Made by a program: the position numbers and the translations under genes
Part shown: one piece after another, positions 63,273 to 64,000 of the stretch
Numbering within the stretch: position 1 is the first letter of the stretch
Layout of the letters: each line of letters opens with the position of its first letter
Source of the DNA: Polytrichum commune
Taxonomy: Eukaryota; Streptophyta; Polytrichopsida; Polytrichales; Polytrichaceae
Assembly (NCBI GenBank): GCA_950295325.1
Contig: OX485806.1
Coordinates: 10,108,001-10,172,000, forward strand
Length of the DNA: 64,000 bases
Direction of reading: 5' to 3'
The notes under the pieces: model-generated
Seen by the model: only the letters and a program-made list of their open reading frames with translations
The model's database searches: none
What the model was told of the DNA's origin: nothing

Positions 63273-63950
63273 ATTAACATGACTAGGCACCACTTTGGCA
63301 AGAGCGGCACGCCGTTTGTCCTCATCTTGATTGTTGTGCATCGTCCGGAAATCGTGGACATCGGTGTTGTCAAATACGGGGTGGGGAGCCTTGTCGCCGC
63401 GTGGCCAACGTGTCAAATACCTCTTCACTGCTTGTGGGGCATTTTTAGTGGCTTCTGGACTGTGGCAGTCCAACGGGATGATATTGACGACACTCGACGA
63501 TGCCTGCACCTTCGGAGGAATCTCTGTATTACCAACCACTACGGCGAGATTTGATACGTTGTCGACGACAGCTAGTGTTGGCTGGACAAACTCCAGCTCG
63601 GAGGGCCTAAGTGGAGGCTCAGTACAATGTGCCACTGGGAGGACACAGTCCGTCCCACCAGTTGGTAAGATTTTCGTCCGCGGTGATCATATTGGCGATA
63701 ATGGACTATCACTCATAGTGATGATTGATGGCACATCTTGACTGGGAGAGGGGTCTAAGTCTGTAGGTGGAGCACGCTTTTGCACCGTTGCTGTCGTTGC
63801 GTTTAGGGGACCCATAACGGGCGAGAGTGGCATGGGATCGTCGTTGATAGTAGGTGACGTTCGAGGAGACAATGTTGCAGAGTGTGGTGGATCCACTTGT
63901 TCTGGGTTCTGCAAGGAAGCCTGTGAATTGCAAGACATCATTAAAGACAC
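63273..63950 (-). pseudogene. FCP1-like gene, N-terminal exon with an in-frame TGA
   Basis: The segment is open apart from one stop. It is Pro/Ser/Thr-rich (HSATLSPRTSPTINDDPMPL, SQDVPSIITMSDSPLSPI), then TGA at 63684-63686, then continues in the same frame (SPRTKILPTGGTDCVLPVAH) into RRAALAKVVPSHVN at a GTAAGT donor (exon end 63273). The TGA could be a CGA-to-TGA change. The 5' end of the gene lies at or beyond the window edge. The low-complexity N-terminus is unrecognised. Confidence 0.55.
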
Positions 63951-64000
63951 CTGAATGCAAAATAGATACTACATGTCCAAGCCAAAAGATTATACTTTAT

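Overview
The window looks like nuclear DNA of a land plant with a large, repeat-rich genome. The evidence is a plant-type DUF716/TMEM45 gene, an FCP1/TIM50-like HAD gene, GT-AG introns of about 85-250 bp, Mutator-like transposons and a giant non-LTR retrotransposon. I cannot name the species; a seed-free lineage (fern, lycophyte, bryophyte) is a guess. No rRNA, complete tRNA, CRISPR or bacterial operon was seen.

Layout. (1) 0.3-1.3 kb: an intact DUF716 membrane-protein gene (minus), with a broken copy of its 5' end nearby. (2) 1.3-9.4 kb: no convincing gene; simple repeats, a diverged tandem duplication and two MITE-like copies. (3) 9401-22261: a full-length 12.9-kb non-LTR retrotransposon between 13-bp target-site duplications (TSDs). 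It has an A/C-rich, G-poor coding strand, an RRM-like ORF1, and an ORF2 with a viral-type 2A peptide, APE endonuclease, RT, RNase H, a zinc knuckle and a possible second, restriction-like endonuclease. (4) 22.3-32 kb: no recognisable gene; microsatellites. (5) 32-35.5 kb and 62.9-64 kb: the two halves of an FCP1/TIM50-like gene on the minus strand, followed downstream by an unknown repeat-containing gene. (6) 35548-62946: element A, a Mutator-like element (MULE) inserted in an exon of the FCP1-like gene, with a 10-bp TSD. (7) 48176-59606: element B, a second MULE of the same family inserted in an intron of a gene carried by element A, also with a 10-bp TSD.

The main discovery is the shared architecture of A and B. 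Each has a two-exon MULE transposase (GCM/WRKY-like zinc region, DDE-type core, SWIM finger) and, transcribed divergently, a large multi-exon gene. That gene joins a ParB/Srx-like domain (DGNHR motif) to a permuted, beta-class amino-methyltransferase-like domain with degraded catalytic motifs. Splice phases agree through the conserved exons of both copies. Removing B leaves A's gene with an intron of roughly 125 bp. A's gene appears open throughout; B's has one frameshift and two in-frame stops, while B's transposase stays open. Element B also carries arrays of perfect palindromes in introns of its own genes, which raises the untested idea of parS-like sites for the ParB-like protein.

Domain names come from motifs read by eye. 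No database search was run.
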